In this document: positions 24,672 to 32,991 of the stretch, one piece after another
Numbering within the stretch: position 1 is the first letter of the stretch
Layout of the letters: every line of letters starts with the position of its first letter
Source: Paramicrobacterium sp051513965
GTDB lineage: Bacteria; Actinomycetota; Actinomycetes; Actinomycetales; Microbacteriaceae
DNA: 64,000 bases
Assembly (NCBI RefSeq): GCF_051513965.1
Contig: NZ_CP195847.1
Location: 1,116,001 to 1,180,000, forward strand
Reading direction: 5' to 3'
Translations under genes and position numbers: made by a program
The notes under the pieces: generated by a model
Database searches by the model: none
What the model was told of the DNA's origin: nothing
What the model saw: the letters and a program-made list of their open reading frames with translations, nothing else

Positions 24672-26114
24672 TCAGTCGCGAACCGTCTCCTTCTCAGCTG
24701 AGTGCTTCGTCTCAGTCGTTTGACCTGTGTCGGCTGGGTGCTCTGCGGCATCCGCTGGTTCACTCTCGCTGAAGGGAACGCCCTTTCGTGAGGCGTTGTA
24801 CAGGTCGAGGTCCAGGATGCCTTCGCGCTTCGCGACGATAGTCGGAACGAGTGCCTGCCCCGCCACGTTCAGCGCGGTGCGTCCCATGTCGATGATCGGG
24901 TCGACGGCCATCAGAAGGCCGACGCCGTCGAGCGGGAGGCCGAGGGTTGACAGGGTCAGCGTGAGCATGACGACTGCGCCCGTCGTCCCCGCCGTCGCTG
25001 CGGAGCCGACGACCGATACGACGACGATGAGCACGTACTGCCAGATGGAGAGCTCGATGCCGTAGAACTGCGCGACGAAGATCGCGGCGATCGCTGGGTA
25101 GATGGCCGCGCATCCGTCCATCTTTGTGGTCGCGCCGAGCGGCACTGCGAACGCGGAGTACGCGCGTGGCACACCCAGATTGCGTTCCGTAACGCGCTGA
25201 GTGAGCGGAAGTGTGCCGATCGATGAGCGGCTGACGAAGCCGAGTTGCACGGCAGGCCACACACCACTGAAGTACTGCTTGATCGACAGGCCGTGGCTCT
25301 TCACAAGGATCGGATAGACGACGAACAGGACGATGAGAAGGCCCGCGTAGATCGCGACCACGAACCAGAGCAGCGCACTGAGTGTCGGAGTGCCGTACGC
25401 GGCGACAGCGTGCCCGATGAGGCCGAAGGTTCCGATGGGAGCGATGCGGATGATCCACCAGAGCGCCTTGAGCACGATGCTCAACAGCGATTCGTTGAAT
25501 GTCAGGAATGGCTCCGCCTTGGCGCCCACTTTGAGCGCGGCGATTCCGATCGCGGCGGCGACCACGATCACCTGAAGAACGTTGAATCCTGCGCTGGCCT
25601 CGATGGCACCGTCTGCTCCTGCGTGCGCCGAGACGTCGAGACCGAGGATATTGCTGGGGATGAGCCCGATCAGGAAGTTCCACCAGCTGCCGACGGCGTA
25701 TGGTGCCGACTCTTCGAGCTCGCCCGAGACCGCGTGATTGCCGGGCTGTACGGTGATGCCGAGGGCGATGCCGATGGACACGGCGATGAACGCGGTGATG
25801 GCGAACCACAGCAGAGTCTGCACAGCGAGTCGCGCCGCGTTCGACACATGCCGCAGGTTGGTGATGCTCGAGATGATGGCGGTGACGATCAGCGGGATGA
25901 CCGCGGTCTTGAGCAGGCCGACATAGGCGCCCCCGATGGTGTCGAGCGTCGTAGTGAGCGCGTTGGGCTCGTCGTCGCTGACAGGGCCGATTCCCGCGGC
26001 GATGAGTCCGGCTGCGACTCCGAGCACGAGCCCGGCCGCGACCTGGAGGCTGAACGAGGAGGCCCATCGGCGCAGCCGGCTTGGGGGAGTGATGGTTTCG
26101 GAATTGCGTGACAT
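24672..26114 (-). CDS. dicarboxylate/amino acid:cation symporter (DAACS family)
   Basis: Secondary transporter of the glutamate/dicarboxylate-cation symporter family, 480 residues with eight or so membrane helices and two re-entrant loops. Near the end, ATAGTTGAVVMLTL and VDPIIDMGRTALNVAG match the HP2 and TM8 signatures (conserved Asp and Arg of the substrate site). GATTKMDG matches the NMDGT-like unwound segment of TM7. The ATG at 26114 (MSRNSETITPP) is preferred to a more upstream in-frame ATG. The substrate, such as C4-dicarboxylate, glutamate or serine, cannot be told from sequence. The tail is charged (AEHPADTGQTTETKHSAEKE). Confidence 0.88.
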   Translation of the reverse strand: MSRNSETITPPSRLRRWASSFSLQVAAGLVLGVAAGLIAAGIGPVSDDEPNALTTTLDTIGGAYVGLLKTAVIPLIVTAIISSITNLRHVSNAARLAVQTLLWFAITAFIAVSIGIALGITVQPGNHAVSGELEESAPYAVGSWWNFLIGLIPSNILGLDVSAHAGADGAIEASAGFNVLQVIVVAAAIGIAALKVGAKAEPFLTFNESLLSIVLKALWWIIRIAPIGTFGLIGHAVAAYGTPTLSALLWFVVAIYAGLLIVLFVVYPILVKSHGLSIKQYFSGVWPAVQLGFVSRSSIGTLPLTQRVTERNLGVPRAYSAFAVPLGATTKMDGCAAIYPAIAAIFVAQFYGIELSIWQYVLIVVVSVVGSAATAGTTGAVVMLTLTLSTLGLPLDGVGLLMAVDPIIDMGRTALNVAGQALVPTIVAKREGILDLDLYNASRKGVPFSESEPADAAEHPADTGQTTETKHSAEKETVRD

Positions 26115-26205
26115 CTCAGTGACTTTCTGCGTGCGGCATGTGGCAGAGACGAGATTAGGCACGCCCGGCGCTCTGAAGCAGCCGCATTACGCGCCGTTAC
26201 GGCGC

Positions 26206-26211
26206 TATCGT
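26206..26211 (+). promoter_or_regulatory. -10 element of 26218 gene (leaderless)
   Basis: TATCGT lies six bases before the ATG at 26218, with no ribosome site between. Confidence 0.45.
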
Positions 26212-26217
26212 CGTAAC

Positions 26218-27156
26218 ATGGACGCCGATCCTTCGGAGCTCACTCGCTCGAGACTCGACGCAGAAGCACACGCGACGCTTGACCGTGTCGTACGACACGG
26301 TCGGACGCGACGGCGATCGTCGCGCACGATCATCATCGCCGCAGCCGTGGTCGCGACGCTGATGGCTGTGTCTGCGATCTCGTCCCTTCTGAGGGAGGGG
26401 AATCTCACGGGGAGCGTCATCGCGCTGTGCTTCTTCGGTCCACTCGTGCTCATTGCCATTGGGCGTCTACGAACGCAGCGCCAGTCGGGGCGCTTCCGCT
26501 TCATCAATGCGATCGTGATGACGAGAGCGGTTCGTCCACCGGCGGACTCATGGGTTCATCTCGCGCCGACCAGGCGGCTGGGCTGGTCGACGATCGTCGC
26601 CTTCGCCTGGTTCTCGCTCGGTGCGACAGCGGTCTTCATCGCCGGTTTCGGTCAGCTTTTCGGGGTCTTCCCGAAGCAGAACGAGGATGCTGGCTCGATC
26701 GAGCTCGTCATCGCCGGCGTGCTCGCGCTCGCGGCCGCGTGTGTCGGCTGGTGGGTCACGTGGCTGATGTACTCGCGGAATGCACGGAGCGAAACCGTCG
26801 GCCGACGCCTCAGCGGGCTTGCCCTTGGCCGCAACGGTGTGGCCGTCCATGTTCCGGGTCGCGACCTCGAGGTGCCGTGGACCAGCATCACGTCCGTCGA
26901 GACGAAGGTACTCGATCTGTCACGTGACTCGAGCGTGCCGATGATCGTGATCTCGTACCGTGTGGACGAGGGGCGCCCCGACGGCGTGCAGTATGTGCCG
27001 ATTGACACGCTCGACGTTCCGCCGGATGCCGCCTTCACCGCGCTGCGCTGGTACTGGTCGAACCCCACGGCTCGGACCGAGCTCGGGCGTGTCGAGGCCC
27101 GTCGCCGCCTCGAAGCGTGGCGACGCGCAGCCCTCAGGGCGCCGGCGAACGGCTGA
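26218..27156 (+). CDS. membrane protein of unknown function
   Basis: The 312-residue product starts MDADPSELTRSRLDAE. Four probable transmembrane segments lie at about 37-59, 65-83, 120-145 and 160-185, followed by a soluble C-terminal domain of about 110 residues. That domain has beta-rich character (GVAVHVPGRDLEVPWTSITS, VPMIVISYRVDE), suggesting a PH-like fold as in other bacterial membrane proteins; this is inference. No catalytic motif is seen. It is divergent from the symporter gene and convergent with the metallo-hydrolase gene, from which it is separated by two bases. Confidence 0.7.
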   Translation: MDADPSELTRSRLDAEAHATLDRVVRHGRTRRRSSRTIIIAAAVVATLMAVSAISSLLREGNLTGSVIALCFFGPLVLIAIGRLRTQRQSGRFRFINAIVMTRAVRPPADSWVHLAPTRRLGWSTIVAFAWFSLGATAVFIAGFGQLFGVFPKQNEDAGSIELVIAGVLALAAACVGWWVTWLMYSRNARSETVGRRLSGLALGRNGVAVHVPGRDLEVPWTSITSVETKVLDLSRDSSVPMIVISYRVDEGRPDGVQYVPIDTLDVPPDAAFTALRWYWSNPTARTELGRVEARRRLEAWRRAALRAPANG

Positions 27157-27158
27157 GA

Positions 27159-27797
27159 TCAGACGACAATCGTGTCACCGGGTTCAAGCGCGTGATGCTT
27201 TCCACCGGTCGCCTCGACGACGCCGCGGATCCGGTCGTTTGAGAGTCCTTTGCCGATGTTCGACAGCACCATCTCGTGAGTCGGGAAGCTTCGTCGAGGT
27301 GAGACAGCCGCGACGAAGTCCATCACCTCGCTGATCTTGAGCCAGGGGGCGCCGGCGGGTACTGCCATCACGTCGACGTCGACTCCCTCGGGCACGGTGA
27401 AGGAATCTCCGCCGTAGTACACCGCATCGTTGATCAGCACGCCGACGTTGTCGACGATGGGGATGGACGGGTGGATGACGGCGTGCTTGCCGCCGAAGAA
27501 GCGCAGGGTGAAGGGGTCGACAGCGATCTCCTCGCCCGGTTCGACGACGGTGATATCGAAGTCGGAAGCCGATGCGGCGACGCCTGCGGGCCCGAAGAAT
27601 CTGACGTTCGGGCTGACCGCCTGCACCCGCCTCAGCTGCTCTGGTGTCCAGTGATCAGGATGCTCGTGCGTGATGACGACGGCCACAGTGCCCGCGGGGT
27701 CTGTCAGCGGGGCCGTGTAGGCACCCGGATCGACGATCAGTCGTGCCCCGTCTTCTTCGACGATGAACGCCGCGTGTTCGAGCTTCGTGAGTTTCAT
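27159..27797 (-). CDS. metallo-beta-lactamase fold hydrolase (UlaG/RomA-like)
   Basis: The 212-residue product has the metal-binding THEHPDHW (HxHxDH at 44-49). Further ligands are likely in GGKHAVIHPSIP, YYGGDSFT and SFPTHEMVLSN. The N-terminus MKLTKLEHAAFIVEEDGARLIVDPG is typical of the UlaG-like group often annotated as MBL-fold metal-dependent hydrolase. The substrate is unknown. The ATG is preceded by a -10-like AAGACT six bases upstream on the minus strand (27804-27809), so a leaderless transcript is possible. It is divergent from the lipid-kinase gene. Confidence 0.85.
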   Translation of the reverse strand: MKLTKLEHAAFIVEEDGARLIVDPGAYTAPLTDPAGTVAVVITHEHPDHWTPEQLRRVQAVSPNVRFFGPAGVAASASDFDITVVEPGEEIAVDPFTLRFFGGKHAVIHPSIPIVDNVGVLINDAVYYGGDSFTVPEGVDVDVMAVPAGAPWLKISEVMDFVAAVSPRRSFPTHEMVLSNIGKGLSNDRIRGVVEATGGKHHALEPGDTIVV

Positions 27798-27864
27798 ATC
27801 GTCAGTCTTGCGCTGGTCGGGGAGCGTCGCAAGGCGACCGACACTCGCGACACGGCTCTGCTGG

Positions 27865-27870
27865 GATAAT
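27865..27870 (+). promoter_or_regulatory. -10 element of lipid-kinase gene (leaderless)
   Basis: GATAAT lies seven bases before the GTG at 27878. No ribosome site is present. Confidence 0.55.
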
Positions 27871-27877
27871 CGGCCCT

Positions 27878-28783
27878 GTGACTCATGACGAGCCGCGGAT
27901 TGCCGTGGCGATCAACCCGGCGTCGAGCTTCGGCGCTTATGCGATGGTCGGGCTCCGCGTCGCCGAGGAGCTCGCGTCCGGCGGGGCCTCGGTCATAACG
28001 ATTGTGGAGAGCAGCGCAGAACAGCTCTCGGGAGCCCTGCGCCGCGAGATCTCGATGCGACCGGATCTGGTCGTCGCCGTGGGCGGAGATGGGCTCGTCA
28101 GCATCGTGATCAACGCCCTCGGCGACTCGAACGTTCCCCTGGCGATCGTGCCGACGGGCACAGGCAATGACCTGGCGCGCGGTCTCGGCATCTCTCGCGA
28201 GAAACCGGATGCCGCCGCCGCTCGGATCCTCGCGGGGCTGCGCGCCGACAGCATCCGTCACATCGATCTCGGTCTCGCGGAGACTCCTCAGGGGGAACGG
28301 CGTTTCGCCGGGGCGGTGTCCGTCGGATTCGACGCTCGCGTGAATGCGCGGGCAAACGCGATGCGTCGGCCCAGGGGAGCACTCCGTTACGTCATCGCCA
28401 CGCTGAAAGAGCTTCTCGGACTTCGCCCGCTCGAGGTGACGATCATCGGTTCGCACGGCAGCGATGCTCGCCCGGTCACCTTCGTGACCATCGCTAACAA
28501 CCGCTACATCGGTGGGGGAATGATGATCGCTCCCGATGCGGACCTTTCCAACGGATGCCTCGACGTCGTCACCGTCGCGCCGCTCGGCCGGCTGAAGCTG
28601 CTGGCCTTCTTTCCGAGGGTCTTCGCGGGGACGCACACGGCTCTGGAGGTGATCGACGTGACGCGTGTGCATGACGTCAGCATCTCCGGCCCCGCCGTCG
28701 ATGCCTACGCGGACGGAGAGCGCCTCGGAACCCTCCCCGTGACCGTGACTGTGCTGCCTCGCGCGCTCGCCGTCCTCGCCTGA
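27878..28783 (+). CDS. diacylglycerol kinase catalytic-domain protein
   Basis: Member of the DagK/YegS/BmrU lipid kinase family, 301 residues. The nucleotide-binding GGDG is at 69-72 in VVAVGGDGLVSIVINAL, and PTGTGNDLARGLGI follows from 92. The C-terminal beta-sandwich part contains FVTIANNRYIGGGMMIAPDA and DAYADGERLG, both conserved in the family. It probably phosphorylates diacylglycerol or a related lipid at the membrane surface. GTG is the only sensible start and follows a -10 box directly. It could also act on sphingoid or glycolipid substrates; sequence does not decide. Confidence 0.86.
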   Translation: MTHDEPRIAVAINPASSFGAYAMVGLRVAEELASGGASVITIVESSAEQLSGALRREISMRPDLVVAVGGDGLVSIVINALGDSNVPLAIVPTGTGNDLARGLGISREKPDAAAARILAGLRADSIRHIDLGLAETPQGERRFAGAVSVGFDARVNARANAMRRPRGALRYVIATLKELLGLRPLEVTIIGSHGSDARPVTFVTIANNRYIGGGMMIAPDADLSNGCLDVVTVAPLGRLKLLAFFPRVFAGTHTALEVIDVTRVHDVSISGPAVDAYADGERLGTLPVTVTVLPRALAVLA

Positions 28784-28827
28784 AATCACGCCCGACACGC
28801 CCGAAAAACACGGGAAACGGCGCCGAT

Positions 28828-28857
28828 TTGTCGACATCAGTCTTCCTGTGCCATACT
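28828..28857 (+). promoter_or_regulatory. promoter of tRNA-Glu
   Basis: TTGTCG (28828-28833) and CATACT (28852-28857), 18 bp apart, lie upstream of tRNA-Glu. Confidence 0.5.
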
Positions 28858-28873
28858 CATTGAGTTGTTTTCC

Positions 28874-28946
28874 GGCCCCATCGTCTAGCGGCCTAGGACG
28901 CCGCCCTCTCACGGCGGTAACGCGGGTTCAAATCCCGCTGGGGTCA
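28874..28946 (+). tRNA. tRNA-Glu (CUC)
   Basis: The acceptor GGCCCCA pairs with TGGGGTC, with discriminator A. The anticodon stem CCGCC/GGCGG has loop CTCTCAC, giving anticodon CTC. The T arm is GCGGG-TTCAAAT-CCCGC. It has 73 nt, no encoded CCA, and a terminator follows. Confidence 0.95.
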
Positions 28947-28956
28947 CAACATGAAG

Positions 28957-28990
28957 AAAGCCTTTCAGGATCACTCCTGAAAGGCTTTTT
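28957..28990 (+). terminator. intrinsic terminator after tRNA-Glu
   Basis: AAAGCCTTTCAGG and CCTGAAAGGCTTT form a perfect 13-bp stem with loop ATCACT, followed by TTCTTT. Confidence 0.88.
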
Positions 28991-29108
28991 CTTTCCCATC
29001 AGATTACGATCGGGATGCACATCTCCACGGGGAGCCCGTGGCCTGACCCAGGTGTGCTAGGAAAGTGAAGTACAGCAGCGTCGCTGGACAACCCGTGCTG
29101 GCGACGTA

Positions 29109-29117
29109 CCCCCCCCC
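29109..29117 (+). repeat. C9 homopolymer in leader of ABC transporter operon
   Basis: Nine consecutive C lie 3 bases before the GGAGAAAGGG ribosome site of the substrate-binding protein gene. The rest of 28991-29140 contains a possible -10 (TAGGAAAGT area) but no gene. Confidence 0.8.
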
Positions 29118-29140
29118 ACAGGAGAAAGGGATGTACCAGC

Positions 29141-30769
29141 ATGGCATCCGCAAAATCCACACCCAGACGTGTGCTGACCGCCACAGCGGGACTGGCAGTT
29201 GCTGCACTGACCCTCGCCGGCTGCTCCGGCGGCTCGGGCGGTGACGGCGGCTCCGACGGCGGCGGCGCGATCGTCATCGGAACCACCGACAAGATCACGA
29301 CGATCGATCCGGCCGGCTCCTACGACAACGGTTCGTTCGCCGTCATGAACCAGATCTATCCGTTCCTCATGAACACGCCGTATGGCAGCCCCGACGTCGA
29401 GCCTGACATCGCGGAATCTGCCGAGTTCACCTCACCGAGCGACTACACGGTCAAACTCAAGGACGGTCTCACGTTCGCCAACGGCAACGAACTGACCTCA
29501 TCCGATGTGAAGTTCAGCTTCGACCGCATCGTGAGCATCAACGACCCGAACGGTCCGGCTTCGCTTCTCAACAACCTCGACAGCATCGAGACCCCCGACG
29601 ACCTCACGGTCGTTTTCCACCTGAAGAGCGAGAACGACCAGACCTTCGCGCAGGTGCTCTCGAGCCCCGCGGGCCCGATCGTCGATGAGGATGTCTTCTC
29701 GAAGGACGAGCTCACTCCTGACAAGGAGATCGTCGACGGCAAGGCCTTCGCCGGTCAGTACTCGATCGAGAGCTACGACTTCAACAACCTCATCCAGTAC
29801 AAGGCGAACCCCGACTACAAGGGCATTCTCGGCGAGGCCGAGAACGAGGTCGTGAACGTGAAGTACTACGCGGAGTCCTCGAACCTCAAGCTCGCCGTTC
29901 AGGAGGGCGACATCGATGTCGCGTACCGCAGCCTGTCTGCGACCGACGTCGAGGACCTCTCGAAGAACGACAAGGTCAAGGTGACGTCGGGCCCGGGTGG
30001 TGAGATCCGCTACATCGTGTTCAACTTCGACACCATGCCGTTCGGAGCCAAGGCAGAGGGCGCTGATGAGGCCAAGGCGCTCGCCGTGCGCCAGGCGATG
30101 GCCGATCTGATCGACCGTGAGCAGATCGCGAAGCAGGTGTACAAGGACACCTATACGCCCCTGTACTCCTACGTTCCCGAGGGCCTGACCGGTGCCAACG
30201 AGTCACTCAAGGGACTCTACGGCGACGGCGAGGGCGGACCGGATGCCGACAAGGCCAAGCAGCGTCTCGAAGACGCCGGCATCGAGACGCCCGTGAAGCT
30301 CAGCATCCAGTACTCGAACGACCACTACGGTCCGTCGTCGGCCGACGAGTACGCGCTGATCAAGTCGCAGCTCGAGGCAGACGGTCTGTTCAGCGTCGAC
30401 CTGCAGACGACCGAGTGGGTGCAGTACTCGAAGGACCGCACCTCCGACGTGTACCCGATGTACCAGCTGGGCTGGTTCCCCGACTACTCAGACGCGGCGA
30501 ACTACCTGCAGCCGTTCTTCAGCAAGGACAACTTCCTGTTGAACCACTACGACAACGCAGAGGTTCAGAAGCTCATCGATCAGCAGCTCGTGGAGTCTGA
30601 CCAGGATGCCCGTGCCGACCTGATCAGCCAGATTCAGGATGTCGCGGCGAAGACGCTGCCGACGCTCCCGTATCTGCAGGGCGCGCAGATCGCGGTCTCG
30701 GGCGCTGACGTCGAGGGCATCACTCTCGACGCATCGTTCAAGTTCCGCTACGCACCGATCCACAAGTAG
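29141..30769 (+). CDS. ABC transporter substrate-binding lipoprotein (SBP family 5)
   Basis: Extracytoplasmic receptor of an oligopeptide/dipeptide/nickel-type importer, 542 residues. A Tat- or Sec-like lipoprotein signal (residues 1-27) ends in the lipobox LTLAGCS with C28 as the lipidated residue. A Gly/Ser linker follows, then the type 5 fold with DKITTIDPAGSYD and LKDGLTFANGNELTSSDVKFS. The ATG at 29141 gives this signal; the ATG ten bases earlier is in another frame. The transported solute is probably a peptide but is not defined by sequence. A hairpin after the stop likely limits read-through into the permease genes. Confidence 0.92.
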   Translation: MASAKSTPRRVLTATAGLAVAALTLAGCSGGSGGDGGSDGGGAIVIGTTDKITTIDPAGSYDNGSFAVMNQIYPFLMNTPYGSPDVEPDIAESAEFTSPSDYTVKLKDGLTFANGNELTSSDVKFSFDRIVSINDPNGPASLLNNLDSIETPDDLTVVFHLKSENDQTFAQVLSSPAGPIVDEDVFSKDELTPDKEIVDGKAFAGQYSIESYDFNNLIQYKANPDYKGILGEAENEVVNVKYYAESSNLKLAVQEGDIDVAYRSLSATDVEDLSKNDKVKVTSGPGGEIRYIVFNFDTMPFGAKAEGADEAKALAVRQAMADLIDREQIAKQVYKDTYTPLYSYVPEGLTGANESLKGLYGDGEGGPDADKAKQRLEDAGIETPVKLSIQYSNDHYGPSSADEYALIKSQLEADGLFSVDLQTTEWVQYSKDRTSDVYPMYQLGWFPDYSDAANYLQPFFSKDNFLLNHYDNAEVQKLIDQQLVESDQDARADLISQIQDVAAKTLPTLPYLQGAQIAVSGADVEGITLDASFKFRYAPIHK

Positions 30770-30779
30770 AGCACTGATG

Positions 30780-30810
30780 AGGGGCGGATGCTGATCGAGC
30801 ATCCGCCCCT
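30780..30810 (+). terminator. hairpin between binding protein and permease genes
   Basis: A perfect 13-bp stem (30780-30792 with 30798-30810), loop GATCG, lies 11 bases after the binding-protein stop and before the permease gene of the same operon. It would act as a partial terminator or 3'-end stabiliser, giving more binding protein than permease. Confidence 0.75.
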
Positions 30811-30899
30811 TCTCGGGTCACACACCCGACGTTCCCAGATAGGCAGGTGGAACCCTGACAGCCCCCAGCGCGCAACCAGAAGGCCACGTCGCGCAGGCC

Positions 30900-31946
30900 A
30901 TGCCCTCGAGCTCCTCGAGCGGGGGAGGGAGTCTGCTGCGTTACCTCGTAGTGCGATTCCTCCTCATCATCCCCACGATCTTCATCCTCGTCACTCTCGT
31001 CTTCGTGCTCATGCGCACGACAGGCGACCCCATCACTGCGGCGCTCGGCGGCCGTCTCACACCGGATCAGCTGGCCGAACGCATCCACGCCGCCGGCTAC
31101 GACCGTCCGGTCATCGTGCAGTATCTGGAGTACCTCGGAGGGCTGCTGCGCGGCGACTTCGGCACGACCATCAGCGACCACCGTCCGGTCACGGAGATCC
31201 TGTTCACCTACGGTGCGGCGACGCTCGAGCTCGCTGTCTACGGGCTCATCGTGGCTTTCATCGTCGGCATCCCGCTCGGAATGTGGGCGGCGTACCGTCG
31301 CGACAAAGCGTCCGACGCCGTGCTCCGTGTGCTGGCGATCTTGTTCTACGCGACGCCCGTGTTCTTCGCCGGGATGCTTCTGAAGCTGATCTTCTCAGTC
31401 GGGCTCGGACTGTTTCCGGTCTCGGGGCGCGCCAGCACGCGCACAGAGCTGAATCTCCAGCTGCTGGACGGCGCCACCGGCATCCACCTGATCGATGCGA
31501 TCCGCCTCGGGGATGCTGACGCGGTCGGAGACGTGCTCAGCCATGCTGCCCTACCAGCGATCGCGCTCGGTCTGCTGACCGCGGGGGTCTTCCTCAGGCT
31601 TGTGCGCACCAACATGATCGGCACGCTGACGAAAGACTACGTGGATGCCGCTCGCTCTCGCGGCGTCAGTGAATTCCGACTGGTGCGCAAACACGCCTAC
31701 CGTCCCGCGCTGATCCCGATCATCACGGTCATGGGCATGCAGATCGCGCTCATGCTCGCGGGCGCCGTGCTGACCGAGACGACGTTCGAGTGGAAGGGGC
31801 TCGGCTTCATGCTCGTCGACTACCTGCAGGCGCGCGACTTCGTCGCTGTTCAGGGAATCGTCGTGATGCTCGCGATCATCGTGGCCATCACGAACTTCAT
31901 CGTCGACATCGTCGCGGCGCTCATCGACCCGAGAGTGAGGTACTGA
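30900..31946 (+). CDS. ABC transporter permease (DppB/OppB type)
   Basis: Inner-membrane channel subunit with six probable helices: RYLVVRFLLIIPTIFILVTL at the N-terminus, then a periplasmic loop ending QYLEYLGGLLRGDFGTTI. The EAA-like cytoplasmic loop is GVSEFRLVRKHAYRPALIP. The ATG at 30900 lacks a nearby ribosome site. A CTG at 30855 in the same frame follows AGGTGG by four bases and would add 15 residues (starting as TAPSAQPEGHVAQ), so the true start may be this rarer codon. The stop is two bases before the next permease gene. Confidence 0.88.
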   Translation: MPSSSSSGGGSLLRYLVVRFLLIIPTIFILVTLVFVLMRTTGDPITAALGGRLTPDQLAERIHAAGYDRPVIVQYLEYLGGLLRGDFGTTISDHRPVTEILFTYGAATLELAVYGLIVAFIVGIPLGMWAAYRRDKASDAVLRVLAILFYATPVFFAGMLLKLIFSVGLGLFPVSGRASTRTELNLQLLDGATGIHLIDAIRLGDADAVGDVLSHAALPAIALGLLTAGVFLRLVRTNMIGTLTKDYVDAARSRGVSEFRLVRKHAYRPALIPIITVMGMQIALMLAGAVLTETTFEWKGLGFMLVDYLQARDFVAVQGIVVMLAIIVAITNFIVDIVAALIDPRVRY

Positions 31947-31947
31947 C

Positions 31948-32991
31948 ATGACCTCGAACGTCGCAACTCAGAAGAAGTCCCTGATCAGCCGCCTTCCGAT
32001 CCTGCGTCAGCTCCGCCAGAGCTACGGAATCCAGCGCGGCATGCTCATCGCCGGCCTCACGATCACGATCATCTTCGCGCTTGTCGCCATCTTCGCGCCT
32101 CTGCTGGCTCCCTACGGGTTCAGCCAGCTGAAGGGCGACGACGGCGGGTTCGGGGCGCAGCAGCCGCCGAGCGCGGCTCACCCGCTGGGAACGACCGTCG
32201 GCGGGTTCGACGTGCTCTCGCGCACCATCTGGGGAGCTCAGACGGCGGCGCTCGTGGTGATCGTGGCCGTCGTGCTCTCGATCTTCGCCGGGGTGATCCT
32301 CGGCCTGCTCTCGGGGTACTTCGGTGGCTGGATCGACCGTGTGCTCGTCGTCGTCTGCGACGCGATCTACGCGTTCCCGTCGCTGCTGTTGGCGATCGTC
32401 ATCTCGATCACGGTCTCCGGTGGCCGCTCGAACATGTGGGGCGGGATCTTCACCGCGGCGGCATCCATCACCGTCGTCTTCATCCCGCAGTACTTCCGCG
32501 TCATCCGAGCTGAGACCGTGCGGATCAAGGCCGAGGCCTTCGTGGAATCAGCCAAGGTCATCGGCGCGAGCAACGTGCGGATCATGGCACGGCATGTCTT
32601 CCGCAATGCGACACGGACCCTGCCGCTGATCTTCACGCTCAACGCATCCGAGGCGATCCTGACTCTCGCTGGGCTCGGCTTCCTCGGCTTCGGAATCGAA
32701 CCGACCGCAGCCGCCGAGTGGGGGTACGACCTCAACAAGGCGCTCGCCGATGTGTCGAGCGGTATCTGGTGGACGTCCATTCCGCCCGGGCTGGGAATCG
32801 TGCTTGCCGTGCTCGGAATGACTCTGGTCGGAGAGAGCCTCAACGACCTGAATGACCCGAGGCTCCGCGGACGACGCGGCGTGGCCGCAGACTCCGGCGA
32901 AGTCGTCGAGACGAGCGTGGTTCCCGTGGCCGGCGTCCAGACGACGGCAGCGGTCGAGGGCGACGACGCGAGCGAAGGGGAGATGAAATGA
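31948..32991 (+). CDS. ABC transporter permease (DppC/OppC type)
   Basis: Second channel subunit, 347 residues. A short cytoplasmic N-terminus (DppC N-domain) precedes the first helix MLIAGLTITIIFALVAIFAPLL. HPLGTTVGGFDVLSRTIWGAQ is the typical DppC signature. The EAA loop is KVIGASNVRIMARHVFRNA. The C-terminal tail of about 45 residues is hydrophilic and unusually long (VVETSVVPVAGVQTTAAVEG). It overlaps the ATPase gene by ATGA. Confidence 0.9.
   Translation: MTSNVATQKKSLISRLPILRQLRQSYGIQRGMLIAGLTITIIFALVAIFAPLLAPYGFSQLKGDDGGFGAQQPPSAAHPLGTTVGGFDVLSRTIWGAQTAALVVIVAVVLSIFAGVILGLLSGYFGGWIDRVLVVVCDAIYAFPSLLLAIVISITVSGGRSNMWGGIFTAAASITVVFIPQYFRVIRAETVRIKAEAFVESAKVIGASNVRIMARHVFRNATRTLPLIFTLNASEAILTLAGLGFLGFGIEPTAAAEWGYDLNKALADVSSGIWWTSIPPGLGIVLAVLGMTLVGESLNDLNDPRLRGRRGVAADSGEVVETSVVPVAGVQTTAAVEGDDASEGEMK

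Noticed and set aside
24399..28946. tRNA genes as attachment sites of an integrated element between tRNA-Gln and tRNA-Glu
   Set aside because: No integrase gene and no repeat of the tRNA 3' end was found at either side of the interval.
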